Source: Darksidea phi (taxonomy: Eukaryota; Ascomycota; Dothideomycetes; Pleosporales; Lentitheciaceae). Taken from it: a DNA stretch of 64,000 nt. The DNA lies in NCBI GenBank assembly GCA_030770425.1, contig JASJFT010000068.1, forward strand, positions 69,673 through 133,672, in the 5' to 3' direction. A program made the position numbers and the translations under genes. Position 1 is the stretch's first letter. The number at the start of each line of letters is the position of its first letter. A model generated the notes under the pieces. The model was not told the DNA's origin. It saw nothing but the letters and a program-made list of their open reading frames with translations, and ran no database searches. This document shows positions 23,594-33,833 of this stretch, piece by piece.

Positions 23594-24569
23594 ATGACAA
23601 GCTTCACCATCGCAGATGCAGACCTGGTTGGGATTAAAGATCAGGTTATCGTTGTCACAGGTGATACAACCTAGCCATCTTCGCGCTTTATCTAACACAC
23701 CTGCAGGCGCGTCTTCCGGAATTGGTCTGGCAACAGTCCAGCGGCTACTCCAACACGGAGCCAAGGTGTTCGCCGGCGACCTCAATCCGCTACCCGAGCC
23801 TGAGAAGTCCACAGTACCATTTCGGAAGGTCGATGTTACCTCATGGAGCGACCAAGTCGAGCTATTCAAAGCCGCGAAAGAAGAGTACGGATACATTGAT
23901 CACGTCTTCGCTAATGCCGGCATACCCCCTTCCACTATGCTGCTAGAGGATGATGTGGATGAAAATGGTGATCTACTCCCACCCAATTTGAAAACGATCA
24001 ATGTCAACTTGATCGGTTGTATGTACACAGTGAAACTAGGGATTCATTACATCAAGCAGAATCCCAAGGGTGGAAGTCTCGTTGTGACTGCTTCTGCTAC
24101 GAGTATGTGCTTCGGTCTTCCTTTAGATGCCCCGCTAATAAGATAAACAGGCTTTTGCCGCTTGTCACAGGTCGACTACACCACAACTAAGCACGGCGTT
24201 CTCGGCCTTGTCCGCTCTCTCCACAACCACCCGCGATTTTCTAACCGCATCAACGCCGTCGCTCCCTCCTGGACCGCTACAGTAATTATGCCCCCTGCTT
24301 TCACAGCCGCGCTCGGCGACGTTATACAATCGACTGATGTTGTTGCACGCTCAGTTGTGTTGCTCATGGCGGACGCAGAGAGGAATGGCCAGTGTATTTA
24401 CATCGAAAACGGGAAATTTTGGGATGTTGAAAACGGAGAGAATGGGTTCCATGAGAAGTTGAAGGAAATGATGCCTGGGTCGGATTTAGCGCGGGGAATG
24501 GCGATTGCTGAGAAGATTATTCAAGCGGCGGAGGCGGCGAAGGCTAAGGAGGCTAGAGAGAAGCTCTAA
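23594..24569 (+). CDS. Short-chain dehydrogenase/reductase
   Basis: Exons 23594-23660, 23707-24102 and 24151-24569 give 293 residues. The cofactor motif TGASSGIG (residues 22-29) is split by the first intron after ACA-G. Other classical SDR landmarks are NAGI, Asn in INVNLIGCMYTVKLG, the catalytic Ser152 (VVTASAT), and Y164-TTT-K168. GKFWDVENG near the C-terminus is in the place where related fungal enzymes carry a GG-containing loop. Introns are 23661-23706 (46 bp) and 24103-24150 (48 bp). The Asp of FAGDLNP after the second strand suggests NAD preference. The substrate cannot be told; similar fungal genes are often linked to secondary metabolism, but no cluster partner is intact nearby. Confidence 0.9.
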
Positions 24570-25215
24570 GAGGTAAGAGAGGTGATGGCACAGGCACCTT
24601 TTGTAACACAAGCTAAACATGAAGGTTAAAGCTTTAGTAGCCAGGTCAGGTTGTGAATTAGGTTTGCACGTTTTGGCTACGAAACCTGTTTTCCCACAAC
24701 GAAAACAAGAAACTCGCTTGCTTAGTAGAACAGCATACTATTATAATGGAAAGTACGCAGCCACACGACTCAATCAAGCAGAGGTACGCATATACACTTT
24801 CACTAATCACAACAATGAGTGGATCTTCACTCTACAGAACTAATGAAATTTACGGAGTGTGAGTGAGTTGAAGCCTCCAGATGCGATAACATTTATCAAA
24901 CTCAAGACAGATATGTGGCCTCCCTTGTGATAGGTCTTTCCGCCCTGCTTTTGGAAGATTGCGATAGAGCCGCATAGGTCAGTCAAACCATTCTCACATT
25001 CGCTAAAAGCTATGCCATTGACGGACGCACGCGCTAGAGCATCCTACCTCGGCCTCTGCACAGTTAACAAGCTACCCCGATTTTGATGCGCCAAAGAACG
25101 GAAGCACATGGCATTATGAAGCTTCGCTTAGGGAGCGGTTACATAAAAAGGAACGGTCTCGTTGTGCATTCGATTACAATGAGCACGGTAGGATGACAAA
25201 CTACCTGGAGCTGCT
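24570..25215. other. Intergenic, nothing recognised
   Basis: This is somewhat AT-rich sequence between the dehydrogenase and the J-domain relic. No coding block is conserved. Confidence 0.45.
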
Positions 25216-26702
25216 TTGAGTGAAAGGTGGATCGTTTGCATGAGCGAAGTGACTAACCAGATATCGACAACGGCAGCTTTCACCTTCACCGCTGCGAACT
25301 TTTTGCGTCTCCATTTATCATGGTCGCTCCGCAAGACAAGCTGCGAACGGTTTACAATAACTACACTGATAGTAGATTTATCTGGTTCCTATTCCTCTGT
25401 CGCAGCCGGTGGCAGCTCAACGCTTGCAGCGTCGACAATCGCCGTGGCTCCTGCAGCTTCGAATCTTGACTACTATATCATTTTAGAAATTGTTCAGACT
25501 GCAACACATGACGAGATCAGAGCATCGTATCGTCGACTAGCACTAAAGTACCATCCGGACAAAAATGCGACTTTCCATAACACTACCAGAAAGATGCAGG
25601 AGGTGTGTGATTGAGCACCGAACCCTCTATAGGTTGAAAAACGTACTGACATGCTGACTTAGATCAACACCGCTTGGGAAGTCCTTGGAGATAGCGACAA
25701 GAGGGCGATATACGACATCTCGTACCGTCCACAGCCTAACAGCTCGACCGAGAACCGCCCGAAGCCTGCATCAACGCCTCGTCCGAGCCGGCAACCTCCA
25801 CAACCGAGTTGGATGACGCACGAGGAAGCAAAGGCGCGAGCCGAAAGCAGTAAAAAACGGCAAGAGTGGCTGAACTTTGAGAGACTTCAAGAACAGAGTA
25901 TCCGCCAATGCCAGAACAGAATGAAACCTATGGAGGCTGCGATATCCTCATTGAATGCGAAGACCGAAGAGAACACGGCAAAGCTCGCAAATGACGTACC
26001 ATATTGGTTCAACGTATTCGCCAAATTGTCCACTAGGTTGTCAGAGGAAGAAAGAATGATCTCCGGCGTGAATGTCTAAACAACGAGGCGGTCGTCAAAC
26101 TCAAAAAGGCACTACTAAAGCCAGACCGGTCACTTCTTCAGTGGCTCAGAGACGAACTTTTGCGGCGTCGACATCAGGAAGAGGAGAGGCTTACAGCTGA
26201 GCGGAAGGAGGAAGAGAGAAGAGAAAGGGTCCGGAAAGCTCAAGCTCAGGCAGCCAGAGAAGTGAGGGCGAAAGCTGAAGCTGAAGCCTGGGCCGCGGCT
26301 GACGCTGCTAGACAGGCCAGGGAGAAAATCGCAAGAGAGGAGGCAGGGAAAGCAGAACGTGCCAGGCAGGCAAGGATGGCGGAGGAGCGTGCAGCGCAGG
26401 AAGCCTGAAACGAGAGGATTCGAGAAGAAAATGCGCGAAGGGCGAAGGCGGTTCAAAAGGAAGCCAAAAGGGCGGCAAAACGTGAAGCCAAAGTGAAGCA
26501 TTGCCCCCACAGGGCTTGATGGGGTAAGATTCCAGGCCCTGTCGTTTGTGCGCATTGCACGCGCCTGCTTTTTAAATTTGGAAACGAATGCCCAGAGTGC
26601 AACACCATCGCTTGTGCTTCGTGCAGAGGCACACTGAAGCAAGGTGGCACACCAGCCTTCGACAGTAGTTGGCAAGAGCGACGCGGGAACGCTCGTCCAT
26701 AG
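25216..26702 (+). pseudogene. J-domain/coiled-coil/zinc-ribbon protein, decayed
   Basis: A J domain is visible around 25470-25760: LDYYIILEIVQ, IRASYRRLALKYHPDKN (with the HPD tripeptide) and, after an intron (GTGTGT..CTTAG), INTAWEVLGDSDKRAIYD. A frame change near 26050 moves reading to CLNNEAVVKLKKALL, followed by a long Glu/Arg/Ala coiled coil (about 26160-26480). In that frame a TGA interrupts at 26406, and a second TGA lies in the zinc-binding tail, before WGKIPGPVVCAHC and ECPECNTIACASCRGTLKQ. This architecture belongs to a J-protein family frequent in Dothideomycetes. The N-terminal boundary is uncertain. Sequencing error could explain one break but hardly three, so I call it a pseudogene. 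Confidence 0.7.
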
Positions 26703-28123
26703 GGAGTTTCTCGCAACGCATATAGCACTTCACCCCCACTCTGCCATCCTGGACGATACCAGCATGCTCATACCGGTTATTACGGCTCTGAGGAAAAACT
26801 GCATTGCGCAACTATGCTATTGGATGGGCGTGTACTCCAATGATAAGCTGTATACATCTGAAGACCAGCACTGAGATTTTTAACCTGTACATGAAAAGAG
26901 TAGAACGCTTGACGTCGGCCCGACTCCGAAGGGCTTCTTATTACAGGCGGCGGCATTCATTCGGAGAAGAATGATGGACTTGTGCTTCCTACCAGATCGT
27001 TCGCTTCAAGGTCAGGTCCTTGCTACATGTATTTCGGCAATGGCTCAGTTTGGGGTTGGTGAAGAGCTTGACATGTAGGGTCAGTCGTAATACCTAACTG
27101 TCGAAATACCTCTTTTTGCAGGATGACAATTTGAGTCAAACATATGAAATTAGACTCTGTATCGAGAGTATGTTCTTTGAGCACGTAAACACACGTTCGT
27201 GACCATCAATTGATCTCATTTTGGGCGAGCACAGATCCGGGCAATGGCTCATCCTTCATTACACGTTCCACATGACCCTAGTACATGCCACTCTCGCCAA
27301 TCAAAACGAGATCATAAATATGACACATCTCCAGCTCGTAAAAGGCCACCATAAGTACTAGTGATCTTTCGCGAATTAGGAAGTATATTCGTATGGCCAT
27401 GTGAAGAACTAATTTGGGACACCGAGACTAGGTCATCTGCTTCGACGGTGGGGGAAACTAGTATTTCGTTCTTATGTGTTTCGCGATCTATGGATTTCTT
27501 TTGGTTGTTAACCACCATTTTAACAATGACTTGATGATGAGTCTTCTCATTAATTCTACCTCGAAGTGTAGCTCATCCCGAGAGACCACATTCCTAATCG
27601 CTGGTAACACATCCTTCGCTCTTCGCTTCGATTTTCGTTTACTCTTTTCCGCACGAGGACCTGATGGACATTAATCGACATTTTGTTACGTTTCCTGGCT
27701 TTTCGCAGATCGAAGCTATATATACATCTTTTAGCGTGAATAGTGAGGAGCATTATTATGCTAACATTCTCTTCTATTCTCTTCTATGAATCCCGGCGGA
27801 TAGATGCTACACAGCTTCCTTTCCGTACGAGTGGTGAGGAGCAGCGATCAAATTTATTTTCATTCGATGAATTGTCGCGGATATATAATGCACTAACTCC
27901 TTCACGCAGGGGCAGTGAGGGGCATGGGTCCGTCTTCCCTTCCATTTCATCGATTCTCGCAATTAGAATCTATGCCTACTCCTTTTCGTATGAACTAGCG
28001 GTCAGAGACACCGATCATCATTCTCTTCATTCAGTAGATTGTCATAGGCATATGCTGTAGTTACTCCTTTTCGTACGAATAGCGAGATTTCTGGCGGATC
28101 CGCTATATACGTACCTCTTCAAA
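26703..28123. other. Intergenic with weak degenerate motif repeats
   Basis: No gene is recognised. Imperfect copies of a TTTTCGTACGA-like motif occur near 27646, 27821, 27981 and 28066, which might be remains of a short repeat. Parts of 27100-27800 are AT-rich. Confidence 0.4.
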
Positions 28124-28132
28124 GGCTATATA
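28124..28132 (+). promoter_or_regulatory. TATA-like element before the secreted-protein relic
   Basis: CTATATAAT lies about 205 bp before the ATG at 28336. It could be the former core promoter; support is positional only. Confidence 0.3.
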
Positions 28133-28335
28133 ATCAGGAAGCCTCTAAAAGTACAAAGAGGAGAGATTTTTGCCTCTTCCCAAGTCCCAACACACATGTT
28201 CAGGTTACCTTCCAGACATTCAGCCAAGCTCCCACTCCTCCACAATTCCACCCAAAATTCAGATCAACACCACAAAGGTCAGCCGACAGCTCCGCTGCCG
28301 CAAGACGTAACCTAACCATTCAAATAGGTGAAGCA

Positions 28336-28830
28336 ATGAAGTTCAACATCGGTCTTCCATTACCACCCTCCAGATTACTGGAGTACTGTCCGTTGCTGCC
28401 CAAGAAGCAGATCTAGTTGCCGAATGTGGCGATCTCGGCGTCATGACTGTCCCCGAAGGCGTGGATCCTAGCACGGTCCACAGGTGCGCCGGCCACCCTC
28501 TTGAAAACGACCCCAGGAAGTACGTACAGTCCTTGCCACCGGCCAACGTGGAGTTCCAAAGGCGCGACGCGACGCCAGCCCAGCTCAAGGGAGCCGACAT
28601 CTTTAGCAGGGCTGAGCAGGCTTGCTATTATAAGGCGGGCTTAGGCTGCTCTGAGAATTACTGCTAGAAGGCTTGTGAGTCGCCTGGAAATGTAAAATGG
28701 TGCTGAACTGCTGCTGGCGATGGCTCTGGGGATTGGTTGTCGTGCGCGGACTGCAGGGCCCATGCGGCTTGTGGACAGGGCTTTGGCTGCTCTCGCTGCG
28801 GTGTGGTTGCTAAGCGTTTTCGTAAGCACC
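28336..28830 (+). pseudogene. Small cysteine-rich secreted protein, broken
   Basis: After an ATG with MKFNI, the frame shifts within the signal peptide region, and the second frame reads a hydrophobic stretch ending LSVAAQEADLVAEC. An Asp/Pro-rich middle and a cysteine-rich C-terminal part follow (ACYYKAGLGC, ENYC, KACESPG, then SCADCRAHAACGQGFGC). Two stops, TAG at 28664-28666 and TGA near 28703, fall exactly where relatives of this fungal secreted family usually have tryptophan (the C-W-K and W-C-W positions); each is one G-to-A change from TGG. Such proteins are typical effector candidates of plant-associated fungi, function unknown. This copy appears dead: one frame shift and two nonsense codons. 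Confidence 0.65.
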
Positions 28831-29950
28831 GCTCTTTGGAAAGGCACTTGCGGGCAGTGGAATGTTAGCCAGCAGTGTAGTGGCCTGTTATGGTTGATGT
28901 ACTCGCCGTAGTTAGCTGAAATTGAACGTGTGAAAACCCAGTGCCACTAAGGAACAAGATGATACTAAATGCAGAGAGGATTTTCTGGGTGGCTTTTCGT
29001 CTAGTAAGGAATGGCCATGGACATTGAAACATCCAGCAAGGGTACCCGAAGATCAGGGAGAGGCTCCAGGAGTTGAAGGAGAATCGGAAAATTGGACGAA
29101 CACAAAGAGGCTCTCGGCAAAGATTGACTATGACGAATCGTGGGGAATACTAGGCTAATCCCATCTAACCGGCAAGATCGGTGGGCAGATGCGCTCTGCA
29201 TGAAGTTTCTGTGCGACATTGTATCTGATGTCGTTCCTTATCCTTCCTAAGACAGAATATCTGGCTTCCACTGTGATGATATGCCATTGCTCTCGAGGGA
29301 TGCCATGTCATAGCTCGCTGTGCTATTGGCTGCTAATCGGGATGACCGCACGCCTCAAGCTCGGGGCCTAAAACCTTAAGAAATTGGCCGAGTTCCAACG
29401 AGCAATTTCGTGGTCTTTGAAAGGGGTTTCGTTGGGAGGCGCCTACTACTGACGTTAGATTAGACTCAAGCTCTAATGTCTTGCGGTGCCGATACAACCA
29501 ACGTTCGCGCCGAGCGATCGGGAGCTAGGTCTCGCCATCCGCATGATTGCGGGGGTGCTCGCGGCGGAAGCGCACACCAGCGGACATTGCTGCCCAGATT
29601 CCATCCGACGGTCCCGGAGATCCGTGCACGCCGGTGTTCGCTTCGCTGAGACATACATATCATTCCTCACCACATAGCGGCGTTTTCTCCAGCCGTTCAA
29701 TGGAGGGGAGCTCCACGCCCAGATCATGTCCAGTCTGTGCGTTCTTGACACGCGTTGCGCTTGCCTTGTTCCAGGTTCGCTTGTCTTGGTAGTCATGGGA
29801 AATGGCTCGACTTTGTGTGTGTGCGCAGGGTGGCTCCCGGGGTGCTGGCCACCATTCAATATAAAGGGCGTGCAATCGGCAGGATTTTGAGTGCTGACTT
29901 TTCTCTCCGTCGTTGGTGACTCTTGATCTCGCTCCACGTTGTGACGAACG
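28831..29950. other. Intergenic, promoter side of the MFS gene
   Basis: No gene is recognised. A 154-codon minus-strand open frame at 29473-29937 has no recognisable domain and an unlikely composition. Confidence 0.4.
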
Positions 29951-31638
29951 ATGGCTGAACCCTTTGATCCGGCACCGTCGAGCGACGAGAAGGTTGCGAC
30001 TAGTCACGTCGGGGTCTTGAAAAGCGATGCGCATGAGATAGCAGAGCGCGGACATACGGCGACTGACATGTTTGTTTCACTGCGACCTTTCATCAGCCGT
30101 CAGTACTGACCTCGGGCAGTTACGGCCACTCTCTGATCCAGTTTGATCCCAAGGCTGAAGCGAGACTGCGACTCAAGATCGATCTCTACATCGTTCCGAC
30201 CGTTGCATTGCTCTATCTTTTCTGCTTTATTGACAGAGCAAATATCGTACGTGGAGCCGATCTTAGGGATGCACGCGCCCGCTGACATCCGGCAGGGAAA
30301 TGCCAAAATTGCCGGGCTAGAGAAAGAGCTCGGATTGACCGGCTATGACTACAATGCCGTTCTATCGATCTTCTACATCAGCTACATCATCTTTGAGATT
30401 CCTAGTAACATGGCTTGCAAATGGCTGGGCCCAGGATGGTTCATACCTGCCATCTCGCTCGGCTTCGGCATATGCTCGATCGGCACGGCTTTTGTTCACA
30501 ACATCCACTCGATATCGGGCGTACGATTTCTGCTGGGTGTTTTCGAAGCCGGAATGATGCCTGGAATTGCCTACTACCTCTCGCGTTGGTATCGAAGGTC
30601 TGAACTGGCATTCCGCCTCTCGCTGTACATTGTCATGGCACCTTTAGCTGGTGCATTCGGCGGTCTACTTGCATCAGGTATACTGAAGCTGGGTTCCTTT
30701 GGTTCTATTCACTCATGGAGGATGATTTTTGCTATTGAAGGCATTATCACATGCGGCCTGTCGGTAATATCTTTCTTCACGCTTACGGATCGACCCGAGA
30801 CCGCGAGATGGCTCACTCAGGAAGAGAAGGATTTGGCTATTGCACGCGTGAAGTCTGAGCGTGTCGCGACGACAGAGGTGCTTGATAAAATTGACCGCCA
30901 GAAGACGTTCCGGGGTATATTCAGCCCTGTCACGCTTACTACGTCCTTTATATTCCTGCTCGGTACGTATAGTTCCATGGTTTGCCTATGACCTAAACTA
31001 ACACTGCTGCAGACAACATCACTGTTCAAGGCCTCGCCTTCTTTGCACCCACAATCGTCCAATCGATCTACCCCAAAGATAGCACGATTTCCCAACAGCT
31101 CTACACTGTTCCGCCCTACATCGTAGGCGCCTTCTTCACAGTACTCTTCCCCTTCCTCAGCTGGCGTTTCGACAGGCGCATGATCTTCTTTATTATCAGC
31201 GCCCCAATTATGATGACAGGCTACATCATGTTCCTCGCAAGCACAGCAGCCCGCGTCCGCTATGGCGCCACCTTCATCATCGCCAGCGGCGCCTTCTCCT
31301 TTGGCGCTCTGTGCAACGCACATGTTTCGGCCAACGTGGTCAGTGACACTGCTCGCGCTTCGGCTATCGCGACGAATGTCATGTTTGGTAACGTTGGAGG
31401 CTTGATCTCTACGTGGAGTTTCTTGCCATTTGACAAGCCACATTATCACATCGGCAATGGGCTTAATCTCGGGACATCGAGCACAATCCTTCTCTGCAGT
31501 ATTGGATTGCTTTTCTGGATGAAATACAGCAATGCGCAAAGGCAGAATAAGGCGGTGGATGAAGAACTGGCGGGTCTTACACTGCAACAGCAGCAAGATT
31601 TGGACTGGAAACACCCATCGTTCAAGTGGAGGCCATAG
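29951..31638 (+). CDS. MFS transporter, anion:cation symporter (allantoate/nicotinate permease type)
   Basis: Four exons (29951-30069, 30120-30246, 30296-30962, 31013-31638) give 512 residues with about 12 membrane helices. The cytosolic N-terminus leads to YGHSLIQFDPKAEARLRLKID, then helix 1 (YIVPTVALLYLFCFIDRANI), the family's usual opening. Further landmarks are GLTGYDYNAVLSIFYISYIIFEIPSN, RFLLGVFEAGMMPGIAYYLS with WYRRSELAFR, and SVISFFTLTDRPETARWLTQEE. These place it with Dal5/Tna1-like transporters of organic anions, vitamins or nitrogen compounds. Introns are 30070-30119, 30247-30295 and 30963-31012, each about 50 bp; all phases agree. The first acceptor at 30119 was preferred over a later CAG because it gives the conserved YGHSLIQ. 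Substrate unknown. Confidence 0.92.
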
Positions 31639-32046
31639 AGATTAGAGCTTACTTACTGTTATGGAATCTCGTTTTTGTTAACATACGCTAGCAGTCGAAG
31701 TTAGTTTATGTAGTATGCAAACAATATCGTAGGCTTCATAAGACACCTTCGGGGTTCACCAGTCTTCGAAAGTATTTCTGTAAAATTGGCCAACCAGAAG
31801 CTTGGCAGCTCTGACTTGCCCCACCGTGCATCCCAACCTCGGTTCATTTCGGGCCATAGAGATCGTCATCTCCCCTCGATGCGACCGATATGTATATCCT
31901 GAATTTTTACTATTTCCCTCTCCATGCAGTATCCCTTTTGAGTTTACCCAAATGCTGCATCGAACAGCTGCCTCCCTGAGTCCCCCTATATCCATTGACG
32001 ACCTTTCCGAGCGGTCACAGAGCTGTGCACAGCTTCACCCTCCACA
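31639..32046. other. Intergenic, promoter of the reductase gene
   Basis: These 408 bp lie between two plus-strand genes. No specific element is supported. Confidence 0.4.
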
Positions 32047-33246
32047 ATGCCCTCAGCAATCGCGATCAAGAAGATCCCTGGCAAACCAGGACAGGTGTAC
32101 TATCCCCTCGAGAAGATCACAATTCCTGAGCCTAGACCTGCAGAGAACGAAGTACTGCTCCCTTCCTTCTCCCTCTCTAACCCCAGCTAATACCCACCGC
32201 CCAGGCTGTAATAACCCTCCGCGCAGCCGCTCTAAACCACCGCGATCTCTTCATCCGCCAACACCTCTACCCCGGCACGACCTTCGGACTCCCCCTCCTT
32301 GCCGACGGCGTCGGCATCGTAACCGCCCCTTCTACATCCTCATGGCGCGGGAAGCGTGTCATTATCAACCCAGGCACGGGATGGAAGGATAGCCCCGAGG
32401 GCCCGGAACATCCTAAGGGATATGCTATCATGGGAGGCACGGAGATGAATGCTACGGGGACGTTGGCGGATGTTGTGACGATTGCAGAGGAGGAGCTTGA
32501 GGAGTGTCCTGAGCATTTGTCCGATGCGGAAGCAGCGAGTCTGCCACTTACAGGGCTGACAGCTTGGAGGGCGTTTTTTGCCAAGTCAGGGAATGCGCTG
32601 CCAGGGCGGAATATACTGGTTACGGGGATTGGGGGTGGTGTTGCGCTGATGGTTCTCCTCTTCGGCGTAGCGCAAGGCTGTAACGTTTACGTTACAAGTG
32701 GAAATCAAGAGAAAATCAATAAAGCAGTTAAGCTAGGCGCGAAAGGCGGCGTGATATACAAAGAAGATGGATGGGAGAAGAAGCTCCAAGCTGCGCTACC
32801 TAGAGACCGACCGTACATCGATGCCATCGTCGACGGTGCAGGAGGAGAGATTGTAGCAAAAGGGACACGTCTGCTCAAGGTACATCCTCATTCTTTTTCT
32901 TATCATCACTCTACCGCCTGCCCTTCTTTCTCCCAAATACTGACTCGTCTAGGCTGGCGGTATCATCTCCATCTACGGCATGACCACCTCTCCCAAAATG
33001 CCCTTCCTCATGTCCGCCGTCCTGCGCAACATCGAAGTGCGCGGCTCCACCATGGGTTCCCGCAAAGAGTTCGCAGACATGGTGCAATTCGTACGAGAGA
33101 AGAAGATCAAGCCTGTTGTGAGCAGGAGTGTGCATGGGCTGGATGTGGAGAAGATCGATGGGCTGTTTGAGGATATGAAGAGTTACAATCAGTTTGGAAA
33201 GTTGGTTGTTATGCTAGGGGAAGGGAGTGCGAGGAGTCAACTGTAG
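32047..33246 (+). CDS. Zinc-free MDR oxidoreductase (quinone reductase-like)
   Basis: Exons 32047-32151, 32205-32879 and 32953-33246 give 357 residues. The catalytic domain contains AAALNHRDLFIRQHLYPG and the substrate-side LPLLADGVGIV. The Rossmann half begins at ALPGRNILVTGIGGGVALM (residues 166-184) with the glycine motif GIGGGVA. The usual zinc-ligand cysteines of alcohol dehydrogenases are missing, which puts it in the zinc-independent branch of the medium-chain superfamily (YogA/quinone reductase-like), normally NADPH-dependent. Introns are 32152-32204 (CTAATAC branch) and 32880-32952. The frame holds through both. It probably reduces activated carbonyls or quinones; nothing in the context identifies the substrate. 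Confidence 0.88.
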
Positions 33247-33619
33247 AGGGTGAGATGATTTAGCGAAGGAGAGTAGTAGAGCGAGAGTAGGCTTTCGCGA
33301 GCGTCCCACATAAAGTTAAGAAAGTTCCCAAAGATTTATTGTCAGCGAATCATGCTTGTGGAAAACCTTGCCCCATCATTGATCGACTTCCTTGACCCGA
33401 CGTTCCAGCTTCCACTACGTGCTTTCGGAGGATACTTGAACCCCTAGATTATAAGAAACTGGGTGAGCACTACGGAAAGCTGGCCGCTTAACCGACTCAT
33501 TTCGTCACTCAAGGACACTTGCCACTCATCTAGCATTGCCCAGTGTTGCAACGTTCTGAGCCTCATGGAGACGGCGTGGCACGTTAACGTTACGTTATAA
33601 GCATATAGAGTACTGATAA
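33247..33619. other. Intergenic, nothing recognised
   Basis: A stretch near 33440-33510 (minus strand) has a tRNA-like GGTTCAAG but does not fold as a tRNA. No gene is seen. Confidence 0.4.
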
Positions 33620-33831
33620 AAGACTACGCAAAGATTGACCGAAGCCGGCTTCCGCATTCGCTAGCGGCTTGTGACGTTGGCATCTGCGCGGTTGGGTGGC
33701 AAAAGGCCCGTGCACGGAAGGCGCGAGGATCAACATTTATTTGCCAATCCGTCTGTCACCCCCCAATCGGTGAAACATGGCCAGCTTCACCTATGTATCC
33801 CTCCTCCTGATAGCCTTCAGTGTATAGCGCA
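33620..33831 (-). repeat. Dispersed repeat family A, copy 1
   Basis: The reverse complement of this segment matches 43600-43910 and 61925-62095. Shared landmarks in order are a TATACA/AAGGCTAT edge, GGAGGGATACATA, GAAGCTGGCCATG, CACCGATTGGGG, GATCCTCGCGCCTTCC, GCACGGGCC and CAATCTTTGCG (absent from copy 3). It has no coding capacity. The copy ends two bases before the start codon of the kinase-like gene. Confidence 0.8.
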
Positions 33832-33833
33832 AC

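Noticed and set aside
29473..29937. 154-codon minus-strand frame upstream of the MFS gene
   Set aside because: Composition is random-like, no domain is seen, and it overlaps the expected promoter.
30817..31614. 265-codon minus-strand frame opposite the MFS gene
   Set aside because: It is antisense to transporter helices and to an intron that the MFS frame requires.
33440..33510. Possible tRNA on the minus strand (GGTTCAAG box)
   Set aside because: The T-arm and acceptor stem do not pair and there is no proper A box.
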